NCBI RefSeq assembly: GCF_003939025.1 | Contig: NZ_RQIH01000019.1 | Span: forward strand, 62,001-126,000 | DNA length: 64,000 nucleotides | Source: Rhizobium sophoriradicis | Lineage (GTDB): Bacteria > Pseudomonadota > Alphaproteobacteria > Rhizobiales > Rhizobiaceae | Direction of reading: 5' to 3' | The notes under the pieces: generated by a model | Databases searched by the model: none | What the model was told of the DNA's origin: nothing | Seen by the model: the letters and a program-made list of their open reading frames with translations, nothing else | In this document: one piece after another, positions 44,782 through 52,609 of the stretch | Numbering within the stretch: the first letter of the stretch is position 1 | Layout of the letters: the number at the start of each line of letters is the position of its first letter | Position numbers and translations under genes: made by a program

Positions 44782-45858
44782 CTATCGTGTCAGAAGATCG
44801 GAAATCTGGGCGGCGGAAATCGAGTGGAACCACTCGAGGTGGGCCCAGCCGGCTTCGGTATTGCGCAGGATGTAGCGGCTATTCTCTGGGAATATCTCGG
44901 CGCGCCAGCACGTCAGCAGCGCACGAACCGCAAGACGGCCCATTGCTAGGAACGGGATGAGTCGAAGCTCCTCGTCTGTCAGGTCGGCATGACGGAGATA
45001 GCCGCGCAAAACGTCGCGCGGTGCGTCGAACAGGTCACACCGGTTCCCATGGTCGGATGTTTTTGGCATTTGATTCATTAACGCCGTGGAGACGTCGACG
45101 GCGATGGCGGTGCGGACCGCATCGCCGAAGTCGATGACGCCGGTCAGGAATCGCGGGCTGGCATGATCGACGACCAGGTTCGACGTATTGAAATCATTGT
45201 GGAGCACTTGCCGCCGGCACAGGTCGAGTTCAGGCTTGATTTCGGCAAACCGCTCGAGCGCGCTGACTGTCCATGCCCGCTTGCTGCCTTTAGGGATGAA
45301 GCTCAATAGATCTCTGAGGTCGAGCAGATGGCTGACGTCCCATGCCACCGCCCGACCGTCAGCGGGATGCGAGAAATCGGCCATGGAATGACGCAGCTTT
45401 GCCAGAATTTCCCCGATCCGTTCGCGCTGTGGGGCTGTGCAGAATGTTCGGTCGAGCGGGGTGCCGGCCATGAAGCTAATGAGCCGCACCACTCGCCGCT
45501 CGCCGGCACTCGTGGTGACGATCGGCAAATCCACCCCGTCGACGTCGCGAAGTGTGCGGGGGATGGGTAGATCGGGGGCTCGCTGCTCGAGATGACGCAT
45601 CAGCGCGACCTGGAAATCGAGCTCCTCTATGCGTTCAGAAGGATGAGCGATCTTGAGCACAAACTTCCCCTGGGCCGCGCAGTCCAGGAGGAACGTGTCG
45701 TCCTTCTCGGTTTCAAAGCGGGTTGCGGAGCCGCGTGTACCATAGAGCCGTTCGGCGATTGCTTCAGCTTCCGTAGCGCCAACGGGATGGCACGCCTCGG
45801 ACAGCTCAGCGGCGCGTGCTGGCCCGCGCTGATGCTTATGACCCATCTTCAAACTCAT
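44782..45858 (-). CDS. APH-family kinase, hydroxylysine-kinase-like (set A)
   Basis: The 358-residue protein has the aminoglycoside-phosphotransferase/choline-kinase fold: catalytic VLHNDFNTSNLVVD (His-Asp-Asn) and metal-binding VIDFGDAV. The same pairing of such a kinase with a GKPMGNG class III enzyme is known from hydroxylysine degradation in animals (hydroxylysine kinase and its phospho-lyase); that is the basis of the proposed role. Antibiotic resistance is unlikely in this context. AGGA lies 5 bases before the ATG, and a TTGTACAA palindrome lies 58 bases upstream. Confidence 0.78.
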   Translation of the reverse strand: MSLKMGHKHQRGPARAAELSEACHPVGATEAEAIAERLYGTRGSATRFETEKDDTFLLDCAAQGKFVLKIAHPSERIEELDFQVALMRHLEQRAPDLPIPRTLRDVDGVDLPIVTTSAGERRVVRLISFMAGTPLDRTFCTAPQRERIGEILAKLRHSMADFSHPADGRAVAWDVSHLLDLRDLLSFIPKGSKRAWTVSALERFAEIKPELDLCRRQVLHNDFNTSNLVVDHASPRFLTGVIDFGDAVRTAIAVDVSTALMNQMPKTSDHGNRCDLFDAPRDVLRGYLRHADLTDEELRLIPFLAMGRLAVRALLTCWRAEIFPENSRYILRNTEAGWAHLEWFHSISAAQISDLLTR

Positions 45859-45916
45859 TCAGATCCTGCCTCGAGAGTGGGGCTCGATGGACCGCAATAT
45901 TTCACATCCGCAATTT

Positions 45917-45924
45917 TTGTACAA
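45917..45924. promoter_or_regulatory. TTGTACAA palindrome, candidate GntR operator
   Basis: The perfect 8-bp palindrome is flanked by AT-rich sequence and resembles TTGTA..TACAA-type operators of FCD-domain GntR regulators. It sits 58 bp upstream of the kinase A start, and a GntR gene lies downstream in the same gene group at 42616. Such a short palindrome could arise by chance. Confidence 0.35.
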
Positions 45925-46064
45925 CAATTTTTTCTGCGATGGAGAGATCGGGTCGATTCGCTGGCGACGAAAGAGCGGGGTCTATTGGATATTCTGCTCG
46001 AAAATCGACTAGATATTTCAGCGTTAAAACAATGAAAATGGCCACTCGGTTGTAAGTTGAGGAG

Positions 46065-46084
46065 CGACGACACACAAGTCGTCG
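46065..46084. repeat. Perfect inverted repeat CGACGAC-N6-GTCGTCG
   Basis: Seven-base arms are separated by six bases, in the gap between divergent operons. It could be an operator or an RNA hairpin in the 5' leader of the HAD A gene. No T-tract follows. Confidence 0.35.
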
Positions 46085-46385
46085 GAAAGCGACCCAAGAG
46101 AAAATACTAAGGATTGTTGGACAATCTCTTGCCATAGCGACAAAGTTATGTCAGTGTGCACCCACTGGTCGGAATGCAGCAAACTAGTTGGAGTCTTCCG
46201 GTTGGCTGGATTAGCCGGGATCAACAAAGGCAGCGGAAGTGACCAGTTACGGATTCGCAGAGTTTCCTGCGCCGCTGCTGCATCGCGGTCTATCGGAACG
46301 GCGACCTTATTAGACAGGCGGCAGGCCCGCTACGATGACCTTGGATCGGCACACCGTGCCATGAAAATTGGAGGGAATACACACA

Positions 46386-47075
46386 ATGACCCAATTTCGA
46401 CCGAAGTACGTAACCTTCGACTGCTACGGCACGCTCACCAATTTCGATATGGCCGGCGCTGCTCGGCGCGTCTACGGCGAGCGCCTCTCCTCTCAAGCGA
46501 TGGCCGCTTTTGTCGAGGCTTTCAGGGGCTATCGCCTTGACGAGGTGCTAGGGCCATGGAAACCGTTTGTCGAAGTAGTGCACAATTCAATCGAACGCAG
46601 CTGCAAGCGCATCGGTATCCCATTCAAACCCGAAGACGCGCAACGCATCTATGACGAGGTGCCAACCTGGGGTCCGCATCCTGACGTCCCGGCTGGTCTG
46701 TCCAGGGTGGCCGAGGAAATCCCGCTGGTCATCCTGTCCAATTCCATGAACAGCCTGATCATGTCGAATGTTGAAAAGCTGGGCGCGCCCATCCATATGG
46801 TAATCACGGCAGAAGAAGTCGGGGCATACAAACCTCTGATGAAGGGCTTCGAATACATGCTCGACAAGCTCGGCTGCGGACCGGAAGACATTACCCATGT
46901 CTCCTCATCCTTCCGCTACGACCTGATGACCGCTTATGACCTGGGCATCAAGAGCAAGGTCTGGGTCAACCGCGGCCATGAGCCGGCCAATCCCTATTAC
47001 GAATACACTGAGATCAAGGATATCGGCGGGTTGGCTGCCGCCGTTGGCCTGGAGCCAGCTCTCAAGCGTGCCTGA
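46386..47075 (+). CDS. HAD type II hydrolase, haloacid-dehalogenase-like (set A)
   Basis: The 229-residue protein has HAD motifs: nucleophile Asp12 in VTFDCYGTL, the LSNSMNS motif II, a lysine in GAYKPLMKGF, and motif IV around SSSFRYDLMTAYDLG. The residue two after the nucleophile is Tyr, not Asp, as in 2-haloacid dehalogenases rather than phosphatases. The true substrate is unknown. GGAGGG lies upstream of the ATG at 46386. It is about 65 percent identical by eye to the protein encoded at 50501. A good terminator follows its stop. Confidence 0.82.
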   Translation: MTQFRPKYVTFDCYGTLTNFDMAGAARRVYGERLSSQAMAAFVEAFRGYRLDEVLGPWKPFVEVVHNSIERSCKRIGIPFKPEDAQRIYDEVPTWGPHPDVPAGLSRVAEEIPLVILSNSMNSLIMSNVEKLGAPIHMVITAEEVGAYKPLMKGFEYMLDKLGCGPEDITHVSSSFRYDLMTAYDLGIKSKVWVNRGHEPANPYYEYTEIKDIGGLAAAVGLEPALKRA

Positions 47076-47109
47076 AAATCAGGGCTCAGGCCATTTTGCT
47101 AATGAGACC

Positions 47110-47135
47110 GGGGCGGTCCTTCGCCCCTTCTCTTT
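47110..47135 (+). terminator. Rho-independent terminator after HAD A gene
   Basis: A GGGGCG/CGCCCC stem with a 6-base loop is followed by the pyrimidine tract TTCTCTTT, 35 bases after the HAD A stop codon. Confidence 0.65.
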
Positions 47136-47545
47136 ATCGTTCGGAGGGCAAGCATGGCCTCCCTTGCGTACGCGTGACTTGCCGGCGTTCGGCTGTGGTG
47201 CGATCCGAACGTCGGGATCGGGGCGCGTTTGGTGCGCTGCCGCTATCCATGTCCGCTTTCGAATAACCGAGGCTGTTCCTCAACCATTGATTGGGGCCCA
47301 CAGCGCTCGTCCGCAAGCGTGGGAGATGGCTGGGCCAAGTCGATCTTCGGTTGGATCCTGCAGAAAGGGCGCTTCAATTAGAAGCCGCAGCCACAAGCTC
47401 CGTTTCAACTCGCTCTGGAATGGTTAAGGTGTGGTCGACTTCGATCCCGAAGTATTGCGCCGGTGCTCTCCAGCCTCTGGTGGCCGAGCAACAGCGGCGG
47501 CCATGTTCCCGTCTTATTGTCGATGTGAGGCGACCTTTATCCGCT

Positions 47546-47976
47546 TCAGCCAGTGTCGGGAAAAGCCCGATGTTCGGTAACCACTTTCGACAACCCTGCT
47601 ATGGGTAGTCGAAGGCAAAGCTTCTCGATGGCCTTGATCGCCTGCTCGAAATGACAGCGCTCATGCCCGCCTGCTCGGCCCGGGCGATGGAGGGCGGCGC
47701 GCCCATTTCCCGTGAGCTGATTTCGCCTAGCTCGTAGTTGCGGCGCTTCTGGATCACCAACAATGCGCTTCAGTGGTTCGATGCGCTCTTCATTGGTCGT
47801 CTGCGAGAAGGAGGCAAAGGCCCGCCGCGCGGCCGCGACCGTCTTTTCCGCATCGGCGGCACTGCCGAGTGCGATCGTACCGATCGATTGCTCCGTACAG
47901 GGATCGATGACCTCACATGTTCTCGACACAACGAAGCGACCCCCCCTTCAATATAAAACCTGTGGGCGTGTTTCAT
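47546..47976 (-). pseudogene. Decayed aldehyde dehydrogenase N-terminal fragment
   Basis: Read on the minus strand, frames spread over at least three phases match an aldehyde dehydrogenase N-terminus: HRFYIEGG in one, then CEVIDPCTEQSIGTIALG and KTVAAARRAFASFSQTTNEE in the second, and a later HFEQAIKAIEK with AGLSKVVTE. After the first 50 residues the sequence shifts frame, and no catalytic domain remains. Translation into FPTLAEADKGR in yet another frame near 47530-47560 suggests further decay. It is a relic of a third aldehyde dehydrogenase in this catabolic region. Confidence 0.7.
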
Positions 47977-48124
47977 TGGTCGCTCTCATACTCGGTCTGT
48001 CGTCCCTGCCGAATGAAAGCCGCGGTTCGCCCGCGGCAGACCATTTGTATTTGCACAGAGGATATGGCGGATCGCACATGTTCAACGGCGATCGGGTTGG
48101 TGTGCTGACCGAAGGTGAAACGGA

Positions 48125-49096
48125 TCACGGCGCCACATTGTAAATCTCGGCAAGGTCGGATAGATCCCAATTTCCGCCAGACAAAACCGCACATACTTTC
48201 TCATCAGGCTTTACGTCTAAGCTGCCCGCTAACAGTGCTCCTATTCCTATGGAGGCGGCGGGTTCAGCGATCAATTTCGCATCCTTGGCAAGAGCACGCA
48301 TTCCGGCAATGATGTGCTCGTCTTCAACAAGAACAATCTCGTCGACATACTTTTCGATAATCGGGTAAGGATTTTGACCCGGAACACTCAACCTCAAACC
48401 ATCCGCGATCGTGTTCTTTAACGGAAGCGATGTGCGCTCCTTGTTTATCCGGCTGTGAAAATACTTCGGTGTCAAGGCAGGCTCTGCCCCGATAACGCGC
48501 ACCGATGGCTTGGTTTCTTTTATCGCAGTGGCGATCCCCGAGATCAGCCCTCCACCGCCCACGGGTACGATAACCGTGTCCACATCTTCCAAGTCTTCGA
48601 GGATCTCACACCCGATCGTTCCCTGACCAGCCATTACGACGGGGTCCTCGAAGCCGTGAATGACCGCATAATTGTTTCCTTCGGCGATCTCGTAGACTCT
48701 TCTCCATCTAGCGGCATTATCACCATCAAAAAGAATGACTTCGGCGCCAAGGGCTTCCGTATTGGCGATCTTGATTTTGGGTGTGGTGACCGGCAGCACC
48801 AAAATCACTTTTACGCCGAGCATCTTGGCTGCGTAAGCAAGCGCCTGGGCGTGGTTGCCCGACGAGGTCGCAATGATGCCGTTTGCGATCTCCTCTCGGG
48901 GGAGCGAGAGAGCCTTGTTCAGGGCGCCGCGGATCTTGAATGCGCCCGTGATCTGCAGGGTTTCCGGCTTGAGGTAGAGCTGACAACCAGCCGCTTTCTC
49001 GATTTTGTCGGCACGCAACAGCGGCGTGTGCCTGACATGCGGCTTTAGTCGTTGCTGAGCTTCGCGGATGTCCTGAATGGTTGGATAGTTGCGCAT
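48125..49096 (-). CDS. Threonine/serine dehydratase-like PLP enzyme (fold type II)
   Basis: The 323-residue protein has the PLP lysine (Lys54) in ITGAFKIRGA, the SSGNHAQALAYAAK segment and the glycine-rich PVGGGGLISG phosphate loop. It lacks the ACT regulatory domain of biosynthetic IlvA, so it is a catabolic type. Candidate substrates are threonine, serine or 3-hydroxyaspartate; EutB of hydroxyectoine use belongs to the same group. The ATG at 49096 has AGGA 6 bases upstream; ATG 49102 is the alternative and overlaps the stop of the cyclodeaminase-like gene. The two genes form an operon and probably act in series, imine or enamine followed by reduction. Confidence 0.85.
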   Translation of the reverse strand: MRNYPTIQDIREAQQRLKPHVRHTPLLRADKIEKAAGCQLYLKPETLQITGAFKIRGALNKALSLPREEIANGIIATSSGNHAQALAYAAKMLGVKVILVLPVTTPKIKIANTEALGAEVILFDGDNAARWRRVYEIAEGNNYAVIHGFEDPVVMAGQGTIGCEILEDLEDVDTVIVPVGGGGLISGIATAIKETKPSVRVIGAEPALTPKYFHSRINKERTSLPLKNTIADGLRLSVPGQNPYPIIEKYVDEIVLVEDEHIIAGMRALAKDAKLIAEPAASIGIGALLAGSLDVKPDEKVCAVLSGGNWDLSDLAEIYNVAP

Positions 49097-49098
49097 GG

Positions 49099-50094
49099 TC
49101 ATTCCTCAAAAAACTGGAAGAAAGTGCCGACGTTATTGGCTATGGCGTTCTGATAGATTTTGCTGGCGGTCGTATTGTCTTGTATGGCCATCCCTGTGGA
49201 ATCGAAGATGGTGATTTCATCGTCACTTTCTCGTCCCGGCTTACTTCCCAGCAATACCTCGCCGATTTCGCCATGGATGTCGTCTTTTGCGATGATGTTT
49301 TTGTTCAGAGGGTGCCAAGTCTCGCCCTTCTCCGTACATTGTGAGAAGGAATCGACGATAATTTTCGCGTTCCTGAAAAGCTCCGGATCCAGCTCCTGTT
49401 TGCCGCGTTGATCTGTGCCGATTGCGACAATGTGTGTGCCGGGCTTCACCCAATCCGCTTCCACCAGTGACCCCGTCCCACGTGTCGTCGTAACCAGGAT
49501 GTCGGCCTGCTCGACCGCCTCCTTCTTAGAGCTCGCGACGATGACGGGAATACCCAGTTCACGCTCGATGTCAGCCTTGTACTTGCAACCCGTTTCCGGG
49601 GTGCTGTCCCAGGCGTGGATCTTTTCGATCTTCATGATCTCGTTGATCGCCCGGATTTGCATCCTTGCCTGATTGCCGGTGCCGATCGATGCGATTGTCT
49701 TGGCGTTCTTTCTCGCCAATGCTTTGACGGAGACGGCCCCCGCAGCCCCCGTTCTGATGCCAGTGATCAAGCTTCCATCCATGATGCAAATCAATGCGCA
49801 GCTCCTGGCATCAAACAGGAGAATCGTGCCCATGCTGTTGGGCACGCCATGTTCTGCGGGGTTGTTCTTGAACCCTCCGGAGTGCGCTTTCATGGAGATA
49901 ATTTCGTTGACGCTATAGTAGCCAAGCTTGAAGTCGATTTCCCCACGGCGAGAGGGGAGATGTATTCCGAGATAAGGAGGTTGCTCCACCTGCCCACTGC
50001 TGTATGCCTTGTAAGCCTCTTCGACCGCGCCGATGACGTCCGTCTTGCTGACGAGCCTTCTGACTTCGTCCTTCTTGAGCAGCAGCGTTCTCAT
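49099..50094 (-). CDS. Ornithine cyclodeaminase/mu-crystallin-family protein
   Basis: The 331-residue protein has a Rossmann segment SIGTGNQARMQIRAI, LITGIRTGAAGAVS before it, and GTDQRGKQELDP, all typical of the OCD/mu-crystallin family. Members include ornithine cyclodeaminase, alanine dehydrogenase, ketimine and iminosuccinate reductases, and EutC of ectoine use. Pairing with a dehydratase-like gene argues for an imine reductase or EutC-type role rather than ornithine cyclisation. GGAGGGA 6 bases before the ATG at 50094 fixes the start. Confidence 0.85.
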   Translation of the reverse strand: MRTLLLKKDEVRRLVSKTDVIGAVEEAYKAYSSGQVEQPPYLGIHLPSRRGEIDFKLGYYSVNEIISMKAHSGGFKNNPAEHGVPNSMGTILLFDARSCALICIMDGSLITGIRTGAAGAVSVKALARKNAKTIASIGTGNQARMQIRAINEIMKIEKIHAWDSTPETGCKYKADIERELGIPVIVASSKKEAVEQADILVTTTRGTGSLVEADWVKPGTHIVAIGTDQRGKQELDPELFRNAKIIVDSFSQCTEKGETWHPLNKNIIAKDDIHGEIGEVLLGSKPGRESDDEITIFDSTGMAIQDNTTASKIYQNAIANNVGTFFQFFEE

Positions 50095-50500
50095 GCGTGA
50101 TCCCTCCATTTCAATTCATCGGGTGCATCGGTGCAGCAGGAGCTGAACTCCAATCACTATAATAGGTGAGCGGTGGGTCTATTGGCCGCAATCCAGGGGG
50201 CTTTGAGCAGATTGTTTTGTTTTCGCGGGAGGGTTTGGCAGAGAGTTTCGACGCCCACCGTTCCGGAGATTTTGCCGAGCAAGTCCCCGGTTGTTTCCAC
50301 AGAGACCGGTTGGCTAATTGGTGTCAGTCGATGCCTGAAGCGATCGCGGATCACTCTCGACCCGCAATCACAAGGGCAAATGACGTCGCCCTCCAGCATT
50401 TTCTGCTGATGATCCGACATGTCCGGGTAATTCAAAAGCGCCCGCCGGGCTATGATTGATCATGACTTGAACAACTCCCCGCAAAGCAAGGACGAAGCAC
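50095..50500. other. Divergent intergenic region between cyclodeaminase-like and HAD B genes
   Basis: The 406 bases have no supported gene. A CTATTATAG stretch near 50155-50163 is a possible -10 region for the minus-strand operon. An ATTGGT half-site occurs near 50316. AAGGA near 50490 serves the HAD B gene. Confidence 0.4.
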
Positions 50501-51169
50501 ATGACTCCTTTCCGCCCGAAATACATCACCTTCGACTGCCATGGTACGCTTATCAACTTTCAGATGGCGGAGGCGGCACGCGATCTCTATTCCGAGCGCA
50601 TGAGCGAGCAGAAAATGCTGCAGTTCATCGCCGACTTCTCTGCATACCGGCTTGATGAAGTCATGGCCGACTGGAAACCCTATGCGGAGGTCGTCCATAA
50701 CGCATTGGCAAGGACCTGCAAACGCAACGCCATCGAGTTCAAGGATGAAGACGCGCTGATGGTTTACGAACGGGTCCCCACCTGGGGGCCGCATCCCGAC
50801 GTTCCGGCGGGTCTTGCCAAGGTCGCCAAGGAAATTCCCCTGGTCATTCTGTCAAATGCGATGAACTCGCAGATCATGTCCAACGTCGAGAAGCTCGGCG
50901 CGCCGTTCCACGCCGTTTACACGGCCGAAGACGCCGGCGCCTATAAGCCACACTTCCGCGCCTTCGAATATATGCTCGATATGCTAGGTTGCGGTCCGGA
51001 GGAGATACTGCATTGCTCTTCCTCGTTCCGTTACGATCTGATGTCCGCACATGACCTCGGGATCAAGAACAAGGTTTGGGTCAATCGCGGTCACGAGCCG
51101 GCCAATCCCTATTACGGCTATACAGAAATCTCCGGGATCTCGGATTTGCCGGGCGTTGTCGGGCTCTGA
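50501..51169 (+). CDS. HAD type II hydrolase, haloacid-dehalogenase-like (set B)
   Basis: The 222-residue paralogue of the protein at 46386 shares PTWGPHPDVPAGL, PLVILSN, MSNVEKLGAP and the KVWVNRGHEPANPYY end. Nucleophile Asp12 lies in ITFDCHGTL, again without the second Asp typical of phosphatases. The start has AAGGA 8 bases upstream. It is followed by kinase B and lyase B, repeating the gene content of set A. The role is unknown; hydrolysis of a halogenated or other ester-forming substrate is a family-based guess. Confidence 0.82.
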   Translation: MTPFRPKYITFDCHGTLINFQMAEAARDLYSERMSEQKMLQFIADFSAYRLDEVMADWKPYAEVVHNALARTCKRNAIEFKDEDALMVYERVPTWGPHPDVPAGLAKVAKEIPLVILSNAMNSQIMSNVEKLGAPFHAVYTAEDAGAYKPHFRAFEYMLDMLGCGPEEILHCSSSFRYDLMSAHDLGIKNKVWVNRGHEPANPYYGYTEISGISDLPGVVGL

Positions 51170-51308
51170 GGAACCCTTAGTACGTCTGAATATTTCTCAG
51201 TGTCCGGCGGCGCAATCATGGATGGCGACGCCGGCGAGGAGACTTTAAGAGCCCGGGCCCGAGCGACAGTCCGAAGGCGGGAAACCGGGTATTGCCCTCA
51301 GTCATAAA

Positions 51309-51334
51309 CGCCCGACGCTTTTCAGGGTCGGGCG
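51309..51334. terminator. Hairpin between HAD B and kinase B genes
   Basis: A perfect 8-bp inverted repeat CGCCCGAC/GTCGGGCG with a 10-base loop lies 140 bases after the HAD B stop. No T-tract follows, so termination is uncertain. Its presence argues against starting kinase B at the upstream TTG (51292), which would place the hairpin inside the gene. Confidence 0.4.
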
Positions 51335-51411
51335 CGGCGGCCGCGATGCCATTCCGACGGTCGCTTGCCGATGCGCATGCCGTCGACTCCAACAGTGCGA
51401 GGATCTCAGTC

Positions 51412-52509
51412 GTGAATGATTGTAGCGATCCGGTTTCAGACGACAACGCCCGTCATCCCGGCGGGAAACAGTCAGTCCGCGAGCCGTTCACCAAAGCATA
51501 TTTTGGGGCCGCTGCCGCTATTCTGGCGACAAAGCCGAGCCCAGCAGAAGCCCAGCTGTCGGGTGAGTTGCTACTGCGCCACTACGGCCTGAAGGGAGCG
51601 ATGAGAGTTCTATCCTCTGAGGTCGAGTGTACCACGGAGGTCACCCTGCTGAACGGCGATCAGTTAATCCTCAAAACTTCGGCACGGCCCGAAGGAAGAG
51701 ACAGTTTCCGCTTCCAGGTTGAAGCCCTCGCCGGGCTGGAAGGCGCTTTCGGTTTCGCAGCACCTCGGATTGTGCGCACCGGTGACGCTATGCTGATGTT
51801 CGAAGAGCATGAGATTTGTGGCTACCTTCAGACGCGACTTTCAGGGGCACCGCTGCATCAGGCGAACCCTACTCCGGAAATCCTCTACCGGGTCGGCCGG
51901 GCGCTCGGCAGGCTCAGTTTGGCTCTCGAGCCACTGAACCTCTCCGCCATGCACCGCCCGGTTCTTTGGCACGTAGGATGCTGGTCAAACCTGATGGAAC
52001 TGGAGGAGCATCTGCCATCGGGACCAGTTGCGGCATCCGTGCGTCTTGCCATGAACAACTATGTCGAGTTGATCGAGCCGCAACTAAGCGATGTAGCCTG
52101 GCAGGTCACGCACAATGACCCTAGCCCCTTCAATACACTCCTGACCGATGGTGGTATCGCCTTCATTGATTTCGGCGACGGCTGCTGGGGGCCACGGATT
52201 CAGGATCTGGCGATTGCGGCAAGCCACTTCGTGACGGACCCGTCTCTGGCTCTGGGCGGCGCGGAACATCTGATCGCTGGCTATGCCTCGGTGATTCCGC
52301 TCCGCCCTCTCGAAGCAAAACTGCTCGTCGGACTGATAAGGGCGCGCCAAAGCGCCCTTATCCTAATCAACTACTGGCGAGCAAACCTCTTCCCGGCCGA
52401 AGCAGCATATATCAAGAAGAACGTGGGCCGAGCCGAACACGGGCTGTCCATCCTGTCGGCATTATGCCCCGGGGATGGCGAGAGGGCGGTGAGGCGCGCG
52501 TTGCCGTAA
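51412..52509 (+). CDS. APH-family kinase (set B)
   Basis: The 365-residue kinase has VTHNDPSPFNTLLTD (catalytic Asp and Asn) and IAFIDFGDGCWGPR (metal site). It is a distant relative of the kinase at 44782, with an N-terminal lobe ending in QLILKTS. The start is uncertain: GTG 51412 has AGGA 8 bases upstream, while ATG 51346 and TTG 51292 are in frame but lack ribosome binding sites. The class III PLP gene follows 100 bases later. By analogy with set A it should phosphorylate the hydroxyl of an amino alcohol or hydroxy amino acid. Confidence 0.76.
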   Translation: MNDCSDPVSDDNARHPGGKQSVREPFTKAYFGAAAAILATKPSPAEAQLSGELLLRHYGLKGAMRVLSSEVECTTEVTLLNGDQLILKTSARPEGRDSFRFQVEALAGLEGAFGFAAPRIVRTGDAMLMFEEHEICGYLQTRLSGAPLHQANPTPEILYRVGRALGRLSLALEPLNLSAMHRPVLWHVGCWSNLMELEEHLPSGPVAASVRLAMNNYVELIEPQLSDVAWQVTHNDPSPFNTLLTDGGIAFIDFGDGCWGPRIQDLAIAASHFVTDPSLALGGAEHLIAGYASVIPLRPLEAKLLVGLIRARQSALILINYWRANLFPAEAAYIKKNVGRAEHGLSILSALCPGDGERAVRRALP

Positions 52510-52609
52510 CCCGTACCCGTATCCCTACACGCGCATTGCCCTCACATTGGTCATCGGCACGGTCCCCCGCGATCTTCTCGCGAATGGAAACTCAAGCAGG
52601 ATCAAAGAC

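Larger units (their letters stand above)
45859..46385. other. Divergent intergenic region between kinase A and HAD A genes
   Basis: The 527 bases contain no convincing gene. They hold a TTGTACAA palindrome (45917-45924) in an AT-rich setting and a perfect 7-bp inverted repeat with a 6-base loop (46065-46084). Promoters for both the minus-strand kinase operon and the plus-strand HAD gene should lie here. Confidence 0.45.
47076..48124. other. Region with a decayed gene between HAD A and dehydratase genes
   Basis: About 1 kb without an intact gene. It contains a rho-independent terminator (47110-47135), a decayed aldehyde dehydrogenase start on the minus strand (47546-47976), and otherwise only short unsupported frames. 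Confidence 0.5.

Noticed and set aside
44782..45858. Aminoglycoside resistance gene
   Set aside because: The fold is shared, but the linked class III PLP enzyme and catabolic setting point to a metabolic kinase.
48125..50094. Firm naming as eutB and eutC
   Set aside because: Gene order is reversed and no eutD, eutE or ectoine transporter genes are visible, so only a family-level call is given.
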